A stretch of DNA of 19,993 bases from DASUBV01 sp035763085 (GTDB lineage Bacteria; Actinomycetota; Actinomycetes; Streptosporangiales; Streptosporangiaceae): the NCBI GenBank assembly GCA_035763085.1, contig DASUBV010000098.1, positions 1 through 19,993 on the forward strand, written 5' to 3'. The notes under the pieces were generated by a model. That model was not told the DNA's origin. It worked only from the letters and a program-made list of their open reading frames with translations, and searched no databases. A program made the position numbers and the translations under genes. Positions 6,331-13,321 of the stretch are shown here, one piece after another. The stretch's first letter is position 1. Each line of letters opens with the position of its first letter.

Positions 6331-7284
6331 TTACTCGTGCGCGAGCCGGTAGTGGCCGGCCAGGACGTCGTCGCCGAAGTCGCTGCGCGGCCGGCGCAGC
6401 ACAGTGTGCGCGTGATTGGCGCCGTCCTGGGTGTTGTCGTACTCGATCAGCAGGTCGTCGCCCTGCACCCGGTAGTAGTGCGGGCCGTCCCGCGTGACCG
6501 GGCCTTCCCAGGCGAAGAACAACTCGGCTGCGGTGATCCGCGCGTTCTCGCGGCGCGCCAGGCTGGCGGGCAGCCGGTCCAGGTACACCGCGGCGAGCTG
6601 GCGCAGCAGCGCGCCGGCGGTGGGCCCGAGAGCGCCGCTGCCGATCCCGGACGGCTCGATGACGCCGTCGAGCCGCGGGCTGCGCGCCGACCGGATGTCA
6701 CGAGGCGCGGTCTCCGATACCACCGCGGCGGCCCGCCCGGCCGGGCCGAGGGCATCCAGGAGCGCGCGGGCCAGGTCTTCCTCGGGAGCCAGTGGCCGGG
6801 ACACCGGCCGCCCGGCGTAGCTGACCCGCGCGGGGTTGGCCCCGAGGAACACCGGCGCGGGGCTGACCTCGTCGCCGGCGATGGTCATGGTCACCGACAC
6901 GTGATGGCCCTCGAATCGCCATGACCACGGCTGGTCTGCGGCCGGGTTGCCGAACACGGCCACCCAGTAGTCGCCGCTGTGCCGGCCCCGCCTGCCCTGC
7001 TCCTTGCGGTCCAGTACCTCCTCCAGCGCGACGATGCCCATGGCCTGGGTAAAGGCATGATCGCTGAGCGCGGTGGACAGCAGCTGGTGAGCGGCCTTGC
7101 GGGCGGCGATGCTCAGCCCGGCCAGGCAGGCGCCGGGCCGGGGCTCGGGCCGGTACTCCAGCCAGCGGCGGGCGCCGTCGTCACCGAACGGCAGGGCGGC
7201 GAGTTCCCGCTGCTCGCCGGTCAGGGCGGCAAGCAGGGTCGTGGCGGCGGCGCGCATCTGCCCGGCCAGGGCGTCACGAGTCAT
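6331..7284 (-). CDS. DUF3500 family protein
   Basis: This 317-residue protein matches the DUF3500 family, whose function is not established. Recognisable family blocks are WSWRFEGHHVSVTMTI (about 120-135), PVFLGANPARV, LAPEEDLARALLDAL, and the C-terminal IEYDNTQDGANHAHTVLRR followed by DFGDDVLAGHY. Many members carry a secretion signal; this one starts MTRDALAGQMRAAATTLLAA with no clear signal peptide, so it is probably cytoplasmic. The length is close to the family norm. The ATG at 7284 has only a weak upstream GAGAG. The gene converges on the MDR gene 42 bases away and lies 129 bases downstream of the APH-like kinase gene on the same strand, so read-through from that operon is possible. Confidence 0.85.
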   Translation of the reverse strand: MTRDALAGQMRAAATTLLAALTGEQRELAALPFGDDGARRWLEYRPEPRPGACLAGLSIAARKAAHQLLSTALSDHAFTQAMGIVALEEVLDRKEQGRRGRHSGDYWVAVFGNPAADQPWSWRFEGHHVSVTMTIAGDEVSPAPVFLGANPARVSYAGRPVSRPLAPEEDLARALLDALGPAGRAAAVVSETAPRDIRSARSPRLDGVIEPSGIGSGALGPTAGALLRQLAAVYLDRLPASLARRENARITAAELFFAWEGPVTRDGPHYYRVQGDDLLIEYDNTQDGANHAHTVLRRPRSDFGDDVLAGHYRLAHE

Positions 7285-7319
7285 GCTCTCGGTATACCCC
7301 AGCAGATGACGGTTGCGCC

Positions 7320-7400
7320 GGCCCGGGCCGGGCCCCGCGGGCGGGCGGACGAGGCCGGACGGGCGGATGGACCGGCGGATGACCGGGCGGGCGCTCCGGC
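7320..7400. repeat. GC palindrome and short degenerate tandem repeats
   Basis: The gap between the kinase stop and the DUF3500 start holds a 10-bp palindrome, GGCCCGGGCC (7320-7329), and then two or three degenerate copies of a roughly 13-base unit resembling GACGGGCGGATG / GACCGGCGGATG. The palindrome may end the upstream operon. Confidence 0.35.
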
Positions 7401-7413
7401 CAGCCGGACCGGG

Positions 7414-8436
7414 CTAGCGCCAGCCGGTGCGCTGCTTCAGCCAGGCCACGGCGGCCTTCCCCTGGGCGGCCTGGAAGGCCCGCACGGTCGGCAGGCCGGG
7501 CGGCGCGGGCTGGCGCGACCGGTACAGCAGGTAGCCGGCCAGGGCCGCCACCGTGGCGGTCACCGCATCGCGGTCGGCTCCGGCCGCGGCCGGGTGGGCG
7601 GCCAGGATCCGCTCCGGCGGCGGGCCGCCCTGCATCCGGATGCTCGGCAGCATCAAGACCAGGTCAAACCACGGCGCGGCCCGGCACGCCCAGGGCCAGT
7701 CCACGAAGACGACCCGGTCGCCGGCCAGCAGGATGTTGTCCGCGCGCACGTCGCCGTGGGCCAGGGTGCTGCCCGCGGCGGCGTGCTCCCAGCCGGCCTC
7801 CAGGTGGGCCAGGGCGCTCAGGTGCTCGCGGGTCCAGGAATCCACTCCGCTCAGGCCGCTGTCCGCCCGCGCGGTGCTGCCGCCGTCCCGGGCGGCGCTG
7901 GCGGCCAGGCCGGCCAGCATCCGGAAGCCGCGGAACGACCTGCCGTGCAGCTCAGCCGCCGTCGGCGCCGCGACGGGCGCAGGCGTCAGGGCGCGGGCCA
8001 GGCCGGCCATCGCCGCCAGGACCTGGTCCAGCTGGGCACGCCGCCACGGCTGGGCGGGCATGACGCCCTCTACGTCCTCGAACAGCAGGGCCACCCAGCC
8101 GCGGGAGTCCACGCAGCCGAGGTAGCCAGGGGCGGGGACCCCGGCCGGCAGGGCCGCGGCGAACCGGGCCTCGGCGCGGTAGATCCCCGGCGAGTCGGGA
8201 TTCAGCTCGGCTCCGACGGCCTTGACGAACGCCCGGCGGCCATCGGAAAGCTGCACCCGCACGGCGGCGCCTGGCGAGAACCCGCCCGGCTGGGTGGCGG
8301 CCGATACGACCTGGCCGCCCAGTCGCCCGGCGATCTCCGCCCGCAGCCAGTCCGGCACCTGCTCCCAGGGCAGCCGCACGCCCCCGGCCCAGGCCGGCTC
8401 GCCGCTACAGGACGGTGAGAATGCGGGGGCCGTCAT
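7414..8436 (-). CDS. Aminoglycoside phosphotransferase-fold (APH-like) kinase
   Basis: This 340-residue protein has the APH/choline-kinase fold. The N-lobe lysine is in AFVKAVGAE (K72). The catalytic loop is LAHGDVRADNILL (H227, D229, N234), and the metal-binding VFVDWPWA supplies D246. These are all key residues for ATP-dependent phosphorylation, so it should be active, though on what substrate is unknown. Drug resistance should not be assumed. The ATG at 8436 overlaps the end of the aminopeptidase gene by 32 bases. A GTG at 8379, just before the conserved RLPWEQVPDWLR, is a credible shorter start with a 25-base gap. Either way the gene is the third of a tight operon and probably translationally coupled. 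A stretch at about 183-200 is low in complexity. Confidence 0.83.
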   Translation of the reverse strand: MTAPAFSPSCSGEPAWAGGVRLPWEQVPDWLRAEIAGRLGGQVVSAATQPGGFSPGAAVRVQLSDGRRAFVKAVGAELNPDSPGIYRAEARFAAALPAGVPAPGYLGCVDSRGWVALLFEDVEGVMPAQPWRRAQLDQVLAAMAGLARALTPAPVAAPTAAELHGRSFRGFRMLAGLAASAARDGGSTARADSGLSGVDSWTREHLSALAHLEAGWEHAAAGSTLAHGDVRADNILLAGDRVVFVDWPWACRAAPWFDLVLMLPSIRMQGGPPPERILAAHPAAAGADRDAVTATVAALAGYLLYRSRQPAPPGLPTVRAFQAAQGKAAVAWLKQRTGWR

Positions 8437-9172
8437 CGGTGATCGCCACGGTGTGCTCGACGTGCGCGGCCCGGCTGCCGTCCCCGGTACGCAGGGTCCA
8501 GCCGTCCTCATCCACCCGGTAGCTGTCCTGGCCGCCGGCCATGAACCACGGCTCGATCGCGATCACCAGGCCGGCGCTCAGCTTCAGGCCGCGGCCGGGC
8601 CGGCCGTCGTTGGGGACCGACGGCGACTCGTGCATGGTGTGCCCGACTCCGTGCCCGCCGAAGTCGGTATGCAGGCCGTAGCCGGCCTCGCGCGCGACGG
8701 CTCCGATCGCGGCGGAGATATCCCCCAGGCGCCCGCCCGGCTGGGCGGCGTCGATCCCGGCCGTCAGGGCCGTTTCCGCTGTCTTGATCAGCCGCAGGTC
8801 GGCCGGGCGCGGCGTGCCGATGGTGAAGGAGATCGCGGCGTCCCCGGTCCAGCCGCCCAGCACCGCGCCGCAGTCGACGCTGAGCAGGTCGCCGTCGCGC
8901 AGCCGGTACGGGCCGGGGATCCCGTGCAGTGCCGCGTCGTTGACCGACGCGCAGATCACCGCCGGGAACGGCGAGTGCGCGAAACTCGGCTGGTAGCCCA
9001 GGAACGGCGAGGTCGCACCCGCGGCGGCCAGCACGTCCCTGGCCACCTGGTCCAGGTCCGTGAGCCGGACGCCGACGGCGGCCTCGTCCCGGACCGCGGC
9101 CAGCGCCGTGGCCACGACCCGGCCCGCCGCGCGCATCGCCTCGATCTCGCCCGGCGACTTCAGCTCAACCAT
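8405..9172 (-). CDS. map: Type I methionine aminopeptidase
   Basis: This 255-residue enzyme removes the initiator methionine from new proteins. All expected active-site residues are visible by comparison with the E. coli enzyme: H83 (ALHGIP), metal ligands D100, D111, H174, E207 and E239, and the second histidine H181 in GHGVGHTMHES. The N-terminus (VELKSPGEIEAMRAAGRV) is typical of the bacterial type I form without a zinc-finger extension. The ATG at 9172 has AGGAG at good spacing. Its first bases overlap the TGA stop of the upstream GNAT gene (ATGGTTGA), indicating translational coupling. It is not in the secY-adk ribosomal operon, so it may be an accessory copy, as many actinomycetes carry more than one. 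Confidence 0.93.
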   Translation of the reverse strand: MVELKSPGEIEAMRAAGRVVATALAAVRDEAAVGVRLTDLDQVARDVLAAAGATSPFLGYQPSFAHSPFPAVICASVNDAALHGIPGPYRLRDGDLLSVDCGAVLGGWTGDAAISFTIGTPRPADLRLIKTAETALTAGIDAAQPGGRLGDISAAIGAVAREAGYGLHTDFGGHGVGHTMHESPSVPNDGRPGRGLKLSAGLVIAIEPWFMAGGQDSYRVDEDGWTLRTGDGSRAAHVEHTVAITDDGPRILTVL

Positions 9173-10040
9173 CGCCGCTCCTGCCTGCCTTGCCCTCGTT
9201 CGAACTATCCTCGCCACGCCGATCCTCGCCTGCACTCTCGCCGCCTGCGCCCTGCTCATCGGGGTCCCAGATGTAGGGCGTGGTGCGCGCCAGTTCCGTA
9301 AAGCCCAGCCGGGCCAGGATAGGCGCGCTGGTCGGCAGCGCGTCCACCTGAAGGTAGCGGTAGCCGCGAGCGGTGGCCAGCCGGGCCCGGCAGGCCACGG
9401 TGGCCCGGTACAGGCCCCGGCCGCGCCACTGCGGCAGCGTTCCGCCGCCCCACAGGCCCGCAAACTCGGTGCCGGGCGGGAATTCCACTCGTGCCGCGCA
9501 GACCGGCTCGTCGCCAGCGAAGGCGACCACCATCTCGACCGAGGCGGGCGAGCTGCGTACCTGAGCCAGCAGCGACTCGCGCAGCCGGGACTGATCGCGG
9601 CCGAACACCCGCTCATGCAGGTCGGCGACCTGGGCGACCCCGGCCTCGCCGGCCACCTGCCGGATCGTCACGCCGTCCGGCAGCGGCACCTCGCCGGCCA
9701 CCTCGGCTGCCAGGGTCACCATGAGCGCCTCGGTCTCGTCGGGCACGAACCCGGCCGCCGCTAGCCGCTGCCCCAGGTCAGCAGGCTGGTCATAGTCGTA
9801 GAGCTTCCACTCCACCTGCTGGCGCCGGGCCCGGAAGAACTCGACCTGGGCCGCGATCACGGCATCGGCGTTGCCGGCGTCCAGCCGGGACCACGTGATC
9901 CACGACGACCCTTGATCATCGGTGGCGACCCAGCGCACGATGGTGCCGTCCGCCTCGGCCCGCACGCCAGGCTCGCTGATCAGCGTGCTCTGCCGGACCT
10001 GGGAGTCATACGCGGCCAGCGCGCTGCTGCTTATCGTCAT
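9165..10040 (-). CDS. GNAT family N-acetyltransferase
   Basis: This 291-residue protein has its complete GNAT core in the second half. The acetyl-CoA loop is QWRGRGLYRATV (204-215), preceded by EFAGLWGGGTLP and followed by YRYLQVDALPTSAPILARLGF, a typical C-terminal segment. Residues 1-115 form an N-terminal domain (WSRLDAGNADAVIAAQVEFF and KLYDYDQPADLGQRLAAAGF) that resembles a degenerate second GNAT-like fold. The final 30 residues (EQGAGGESAGEDRRGED and onward) are a charged, probably disordered tail. The ATG at 10040 has only a weak GGTGA upstream. The stop overlaps the map start by 8 bases, so this is the first gene of a coupled GNAT-map-kinase operon. A protein N-terminus as acceptor is possible but unproven. 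Confidence 0.87.
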   Translation of the reverse strand: MTISSSALAAYDSQVRQSTLISEPGVRAEADGTIVRWVATDDQGSSWITWSRLDAGNADAVIAAQVEFFRARRQQVEWKLYDYDQPADLGQRLAAAGFVPDETEALMVTLAAEVAGEVPLPDGVTIRQVAGEAGVAQVADLHERVFGRDQSRLRESLLAQVRSSPASVEMVVAFAGDEPVCAARVEFPPGTEFAGLWGGGTLPQWRGRGLYRATVACRARLATARGYRYLQVDALPTSAPILARLGFTELARTTPYIWDPDEQGAGGESAGEDRRGEDSSNEGKAGRSGDG

Positions 10041-10322
10041 CGCCGCTAGGTCACCATGGGGCCGGCGGCGGCGCAAGTTCTTTAGCCGGATCGCAGGAGC
10101 GCCGTGGCCGTCGGTGAGCGGGCGGCCGATGTCACCTTCGCGATCACCGGAACCGGCGCCGCCGGGGTTGTCGCCGCTGCCCGGATTGTGCCCTGACCAG
10201 GCATCTTTCTGGCAGGGCGGCCGCCGGCCGGAGCACCGCGCCTGGCAGACTGGCAGGCGCCCGCGGGGGCGGGCAGCCAGTGTGACGGGGGCTAACGGGG
10301 GCTTGATGACGACGGGGGCGGC

Positions 10323-11084
10323 ATGACCGCGCGCTCCGGCGAGGTCGTGCTCGCGCTGGAGCCAACGACCATCGCCGAGTGGGACGTGCGCGACATCGTC
10401 TGCGGCGAGGAGTCGGCCGGCCTGGCGCTGGCCACGCGCGAGGAAGCCGCGAGGCTGCTGGACGAGGTCGCGCTCGGCGTGCCCCGGCTGAGCCCGGTGC
10501 GCAGCCTGACGGCGGTGCCGGGCGGGACGGCCGGCGCTGGTCCGGCGGGAGCGGCGGCCCGCCAGCCCGGCCCGGCCGCGGCAGCCGATCCCGGCCATCC
10601 GGCCTCGGGCACGGCTGCTGGCCCGGGTGGCGGCGAGCCCGGTGGCGCCGGGCCGGTGGTGCCGCTGAGCGCACCGCCGCCGGCGCAGGCCGGGCGGTTC
10701 GACTTCCACCTCATGGAGCTGCCGGTGAGCATCTCGGTGCCGGCCGGCCGGACCCTGACCCGGCTGCGGCTCGGGTTGCGCGCCGAGCCCGCCCGGCACC
10801 AGGGCGCCCCGGTGGTGGCTTACGACCTGTTCCCCGAGCTGGACGCCGTCTCGCAGCGACTGGGCAACCCGGTGGCATGGGAGGTCAGCGGCGACGCGCT
10901 GGGCGAGGCATTCACGGCGTACGTGATCTGGCGGGCACCCCGCAGCGTCCCGCTGCGGGTGTCGGCAAGCGTGCTCGGCGAGCTGCTCGGCGGTGATCCG
11001 GGCTCCGAAGCCGGCCCGCAGGCCCGGCAGCTGCACAAGGCGCAGTTCCGGTCGGCCAGCCAGCTGTATGACATCCCGTCCTGA
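10323..11084 (+). CDS. Hypothetical protein with a Gly/Ala/Pro-rich linker
   Basis: I do not recognise this 253-residue protein. It has an N-terminal module of about 64 residues (VVLALEPTTIAEWDVRDIVC), a long low-complexity Pro/Gly/Ala linker (65-123), and a C-terminal module of about 130 residues. The latter has strand-rich segments such as FDFHLMELPVSISVPAGR, LTRLRLGLRAEP and PVVAYDLFPELD, and ends in QFRSASQLYDIPS. There is no signal peptide or membrane span. The ATG at 10323 follows a G-rich run. A six-codon reading frame (10306-10326) ends in a TGA that overlaps this ATG (ATGA), which could couple translation or be chance. The gene is divergent from the GNAT-map-kinase operon across 282 bases, in which I see no other gene. 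Confidence 0.75.
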   Translation: MTARSGEVVLALEPTTIAEWDVRDIVCGEESAGLALATREEAARLLDEVALGVPRLSPVRSLTAVPGGTAGAGPAGAAARQPGPAAAADPGHPASGTAAGPGGGEPGGAGPVVPLSAPPPAQAGRFDFHLMELPVSISVPAGRTLTRLRLGLRAEPARHQGAPVVAYDLFPELDAVSQRLGNPVAWEVSGDALGEAFTAYVIWRAPRSVPLRVSASVLGELLGGDPGSEAGPQARQLHKAQFRSASQLYDIPS

Positions 11085-11120
11085 GCCAGGCAGCCGGGAC
11101 GCCGCCGGCCAGCCCGGCAC

Positions 11121-11171
11121 GGGCAGACGGACAGACAGGCAGACGGACAGGCAGACGGGCAGACGGGAGGC
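11121..11171. repeat. Degenerate tetranucleotide tandem repeat
   Basis: About twelve consecutive 4-base units drawn from GCAG, ACGG and ACAG. GCAGACGG recurs at 11123, 11139, 11151 and 11159, with spacings of 16, 12 and 8, all multiples of four. It begins about 40 bases after the stop of the unrecognised gene and is purely purine/C on this strand. Confidence 0.7.
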
Positions 11172-11172
11172 G

Positions 11173-11268
11173 GGCAGCTGAGCATTTCCCGGACGTCGAT
11201 ACGGCTTCGCCCGTTTCTCACGGCAGCTGAGTCAGGCCTGCCATTTTCGATACGTTCCCGTGCCGTTT
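11173..11268. repeat. Imperfect direct repeat of about 50 bp in a less GC-rich patch
   Basis: Three blocks recur in the same order: GGCAGCTGAG (11173 and 11222), TCGATACG (11196 and 11247) and CCGTTT (11211 and 11263), offset by 49-52 bases. The region is visibly richer in A and T than its surroundings. I see no gene here. It fills most of the 337-base gap 11085-11421 together with the tetranucleotide repeat and the hairpin at 11344. Confidence 0.5.
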
Positions 11269-11343
11269 CGGATATTGGCTGGCAGTCGTGCCGCGCCAGG
11301 AACCGCGGGATCGCGGGGAATGACCGTGTGCGGTGCCGAGGGA

Positions 11344-11363
11344 GGGCCGCGATGCCGCGGCCC
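11344..11363. terminator. 8-bp perfect hairpin with a 4-base loop
   Basis: GGGCCGCG (11344-11351) pairs exactly with CGCGGCCC (11356-11363) around ATGC. It lies 59 bases beyond the stop of the 53-residue gene and is the best terminator candidate in this convergent gap. Confidence 0.5.
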
Positions 11364-11421
11364 GGGGCTGGGTTCTCCCCTGTGCCTGCCCGAAAGCGCG
11401 GTTCCCGGTCGGCCAGGGCCG

Positions 11422-11583
11422 TCAGTTGGCGGCAGGGTTCGGGTCGAACGAGTCCACGCGGAACCGGACATGCAGTTGCAGGGCCTCGAGGAAGCGCCGG
11501 GCCGCCGCGTCATTGGGGTCAAAGACGAGTTCCCAGTGCTGAGTGCTGCCGTTCTCGTCTTCCCAGCTGATTAGGGCTTTCAT
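11422..11583 (-). CDS. Small hypothetical protein, 53 residues
   Basis: This short gene encodes an acidic 53-residue protein starting MKALISWEDENG, with HWELVFDPNDAAARRFLEAL in the middle and ending DSFDPNPAAN. I do not recognise a family. Support comes from a GAGG ribosome binding site 8 bases before the ATG at 11583, sensible amino-acid composition in a frame that does not look like a shadow, a hairpin downstream and its own divergent position 69 bases from the double-GNAT gene. The same frame stays open far upstream to 12894, but only as antisense of that gene. No signal peptide or membrane span is present. The pattern of one strand followed by a helix and a strand suggests a small compact domain. 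Confidence 0.65.
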   Translation of the reverse strand: MKALISWEDENGSTQHWELVFDPNDAAARRFLEALQLHVRFRVDSFDPNPAAN

Positions 11584-11652
11584 GATGTGCCTCACATACC
11601 CGGCTGCTGCCCCGCCATGCGCGCCGCGCCGGGCAGCAGGCAGAATCCGGGC

Positions 11653-12558
11653 ATGACGAGCACAGCAGTCCCGGGCCAGGCACCTGTCCCGGACCGGCCG
11701 TCGGTCCGCGCCGCGGCGCACGGCGACGTGGCGGCCATCGCCGAGGTCGCGATCGCTGCCGGGCAGGACGAGGAGTGGAGCGGCTCTGATCCGGCCTACG
11801 TGCAATACCTGCTGGCGGCCGGGCAGGTGGTGGTGGCGGTCCGCGGCGGCCGCGTCATCGGGTTCGGGGCGACCCGGCGGATCGGCGCCGGGGCGGCCGA
11901 TCCGGTGATGCTCTGCGACCTGTTCGTCGACCCGCGGGCGCACGGCGGCGGAGCGGGCCGGGCGATGCTCAGCGCGCTGTTCGAGGGCACCGGGCCGCGG
12001 ATGACCTTCAGCAGCCTGCACGCCATGGCCCTGCCCCTGTACACGAGCTTCGGGCTGGACGCCTGGTGGCCGCTGCTGTACCTGCGCGGGGACGTGCGCG
12101 CCCTGGCCATGCCCGGCGGGTGGAGCGCTGAGCCCGCCACGGCCGCGCAGGCCGCCGTCCTGGAGCAGGACTGGTCCGGCACCGACCGGTCGGCGGACTA
12201 CCAGGCATGGGCCGGCCGCCCGGCGGGCCAGGCCCTGGTCGTCGCGCGGGCCGGGCAGGTCCTGGCGGCCGGGGTAGCCGGCGGGGACGCCGACGGCTTC
12301 GGGCTCACGCACCTGGCCCTCGCGCCCGCCGCCCTGGCCCCGGAGCCGGAGGCTGCCCGCGACGCGGTTCTCGCTGCCCTGGCCGGGCTGGGCGACGGCG
12401 GCGTCACGACGGCGCGGGCCTGGCTGCCCGCGCCGCACCCGGCCGTCCGGCCGCTGCTGGCCGCGGGCTGGCGGACCGGGGACTTCGACCTGTTCATGGC
12501 CACCGATCCGGGCCTGCTCGACCCCCGGCGCGCGGTCCCGAGCCCCGGCCTGCCGTGA
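11653..12558 (+). CDS. Double-domain GNAT family N-acetyltransferase
   Basis: This 301-residue protein contains a complete N-terminal GNAT domain (about 15-150). The strand VMLCDLFVDPRA leads into the acetyl-CoA loop HGGGAGRAM (98-106), followed by FSSLHAMALPLYTSFGLDAW. A second, degenerate GNAT-like domain (about 155-290) includes VVARAGQVLAAGVAGG and ends with VRPLLAAGWRTGDFDLFMAT, lacking an obvious acetyl-CoA loop. I chose the ATG at 11653 since the conserved part starts soon after. It has no clear ribosome binding site, but CAGAAT 6 bases upstream could be a -10 of a leaderless transcript. An ATG at 11617 is the alternative. The stop codon lies in the first of three short tandem repeats. 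Its acceptor is unknown. Confidence 0.84.
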   Translation: MTSTAVPGQAPVPDRPSVRAAAHGDVAAIAEVAIAAGQDEEWSGSDPAYVQYLLAAGQVVVAVRGGRVIGFGATRRIGAGAADPVMLCDLFVDPRAHGGGAGRAMLSALFEGTGPRMTFSSLHAMALPLYTSFGLDAWWPLLYLRGDVRALAMPGGWSAEPATAAQAAVLEQDWSGTDRSADYQAWAGRPAGQALVVARAGQVLAAGVAGGDADGFGLTHLALAPAALAPEPEAARDAVLAALAGLGDGGVTTARAWLPAPHPAVRPLLAAGWRTGDFDLFMATDPGLLDPRRAVPSPGLP

Positions 12559-12595
12559 CCCCGGGCTGCCGTGACCCGAGCCGCCGTGATCCCGG
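12550..12595. repeat. Three tandem repeats of about 15 bp overlapping the GNAT stop
   Basis: Units CTGCCGTGACCCCGGG, CTGCCGTGACCCGAG and CCGCCGTGATCCCGG follow one another (12550-12565, 12566-12580, 12581-12595). Each contains GCCGTGA, and the TGA of the first is the gene's stop codon. Further decayed copies of AGCCGCGA run on to about 12670. Slippage could have moved the stop. Confidence 0.6.
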
Positions 12596-12688
12596 AGCAG
12601 CCGCGAACCAAGGCCCAGCCCCAGTCCAGCCGCGGGCCTGGCCAGCCGCGAGCTCGAGCCGGCCGCGAGCCTGCTGCACCGGTAGGCG

Positions 12689-12754
12689 CCAATCCTGACC
12701 TTCGGCGGCGACACCAGCATGATCCAGCGCGACATCATCGCGGCAGCAGGCTCG
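12689..12754 (+). pseudogene. Relic of an acyl-CoA dehydrogenase C-terminus
   Basis: In one plus-strand frame, bases 12689-12754 read PILTFGGDTSMIQRDIIAAA followed by GS. This matches the conserved C-terminal motif of acyl-CoA dehydrogenases (LTFGGGTNEIQRNIIA), which helps bind FAD. There is a stop codon just upstream (12683-12685), no start, and nothing recognisable of the remaining roughly 370 residues, so only this tail survives. It lies in the 251-base gap between the double-GNAT and TfoX-like genes, which otherwise shows only decayed repeats. The short length means chance resemblance cannot be excluded, but the order and spacing of the motif are good. Confidence 0.5.
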
Positions 12755-12809
12755 CGCCCGTCAGCCCGCAGCGCCGGGCGGGGCCAGGAGTCCGTGTGCG
12801 GCGCCGGGG

Positions 12810-13160
12810 CTAGGTGTCCGCGCCCGCGAACCGCAGTGCCTCGCGGGCCAGCGGGAGCCAGTCCTGCTCCGAGTCCGGGCTGAGGCTGAGCCATTCCTTC
12901 ATCGGCGTGCCCTTGTTCGCGTCAAAATGATCGCCCTCGCCCGCAGCGACCAGCTCAGCCACCCGGGGCGCGGGCAGCTTCACCACCAGCCGGCCGCGGA
13001 CCAGCATGGCGAAGATCTTGTTCTGGTACTTCAGCGCCGAGCGCCCGAAGCCAGCCCCGCCAGACGGCGGCGTGACGCCAGCCACCAGGATCAGATCGTC
13101 CACCAGGTCGGCGTACCGATCTACTGGGCTCAGGCCCTGGCCAGCGCTGTCGGAGCTCAT
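12810..13160 (-). CDS. TfoX/Sxy N-terminal domain-like small protein
   Basis: This 116-residue protein resembles the small actinobacterial proteins annotated as TfoX-like. They share the fold of the N-terminal domain of the competence regulator TfoX/Sxy but lack its C-terminal domain. Visible blocks are GFGRSALKYQNKIFAMLVRG (38-57), LVVKLPAPRVAELVAAGEG and PMKEWLSLSPDSEQDWLPLA. The pattern is a strand-rich core followed by a helix, ending in LAREALRFA. There is no known activity for this stand-alone form. The ATG at 13160 is preceded by GGGTGG at 5 bases; TAGGGT 7 bases upstream (13168-13173) also fits a -10 element, so the transcript may be leaderless. The upstream open frame to 13316 has no family similarity. 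The gene is divergent from the SnoaL gene. Confidence 0.78.
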   Translation of the reverse strand: MSSDSAGQGLSPVDRYADLVDDLILVAGVTPPSGGAGFGRSALKYQNKIFAMLVRGRLVVKLPAPRVAELVAAGEGDHFDANKGTPMKEWLSLSPDSEQDWLPLAREALRFAGADT

Positions 13161-13321
13161 GCTGGCCACCCTAGGATGAGCTGCCGACAGCGGGCGGCCG
13201 CCGCGCCCGGCCGGATAGCCCTCCCGCGGCCGGCGCCCGAGTCGCAGGCGGGGCACGCCGGCCGGGGGCCGTTCCGTTTCGGTTAACCCGGCCAATCGGC
13301 CCATCGCGAACGGCATCGCGC

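Noticed and set aside
6979..8418. A 479-residue open frame on the plus strand
   Set aside because: It runs antisense to the DUF3500 and kinase genes, whose family motifs are clear. Its own sequence is low-complexity Gly/Arg/Gln with no domain.
7414..8436. Antibiotic-resistance aminoglycoside kinase
   Set aside because: The fold and catalytic residues are APH-like, but the operon context with map and a GNAT, and no close match to known resistance enzymes that I can recall, do not support a resistance call.
9182..9616. N-terminal extension of the methionine aminopeptidase
   Set aside because: It overlaps the GNAT coding region in another frame. The aminopeptidase start at 9172 has AGGAG and matches the family N-terminus.
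10041..11120. N-terminal extension of the GNAT gene to 651 residues
   Set aside because: The extension is antisense to the unrecognised plus-strand gene and lacks any domain; the ATG at 10040 begins the recognisable protein.
11422..12894. A 490-residue open frame on the minus strand
   Set aside because: Only its last 53 codons look like a protein. The rest is the antisense shadow of the double-GNAT gene and GC-rich noncoding DNA, with Arg/Ala/Pro-rich composition.
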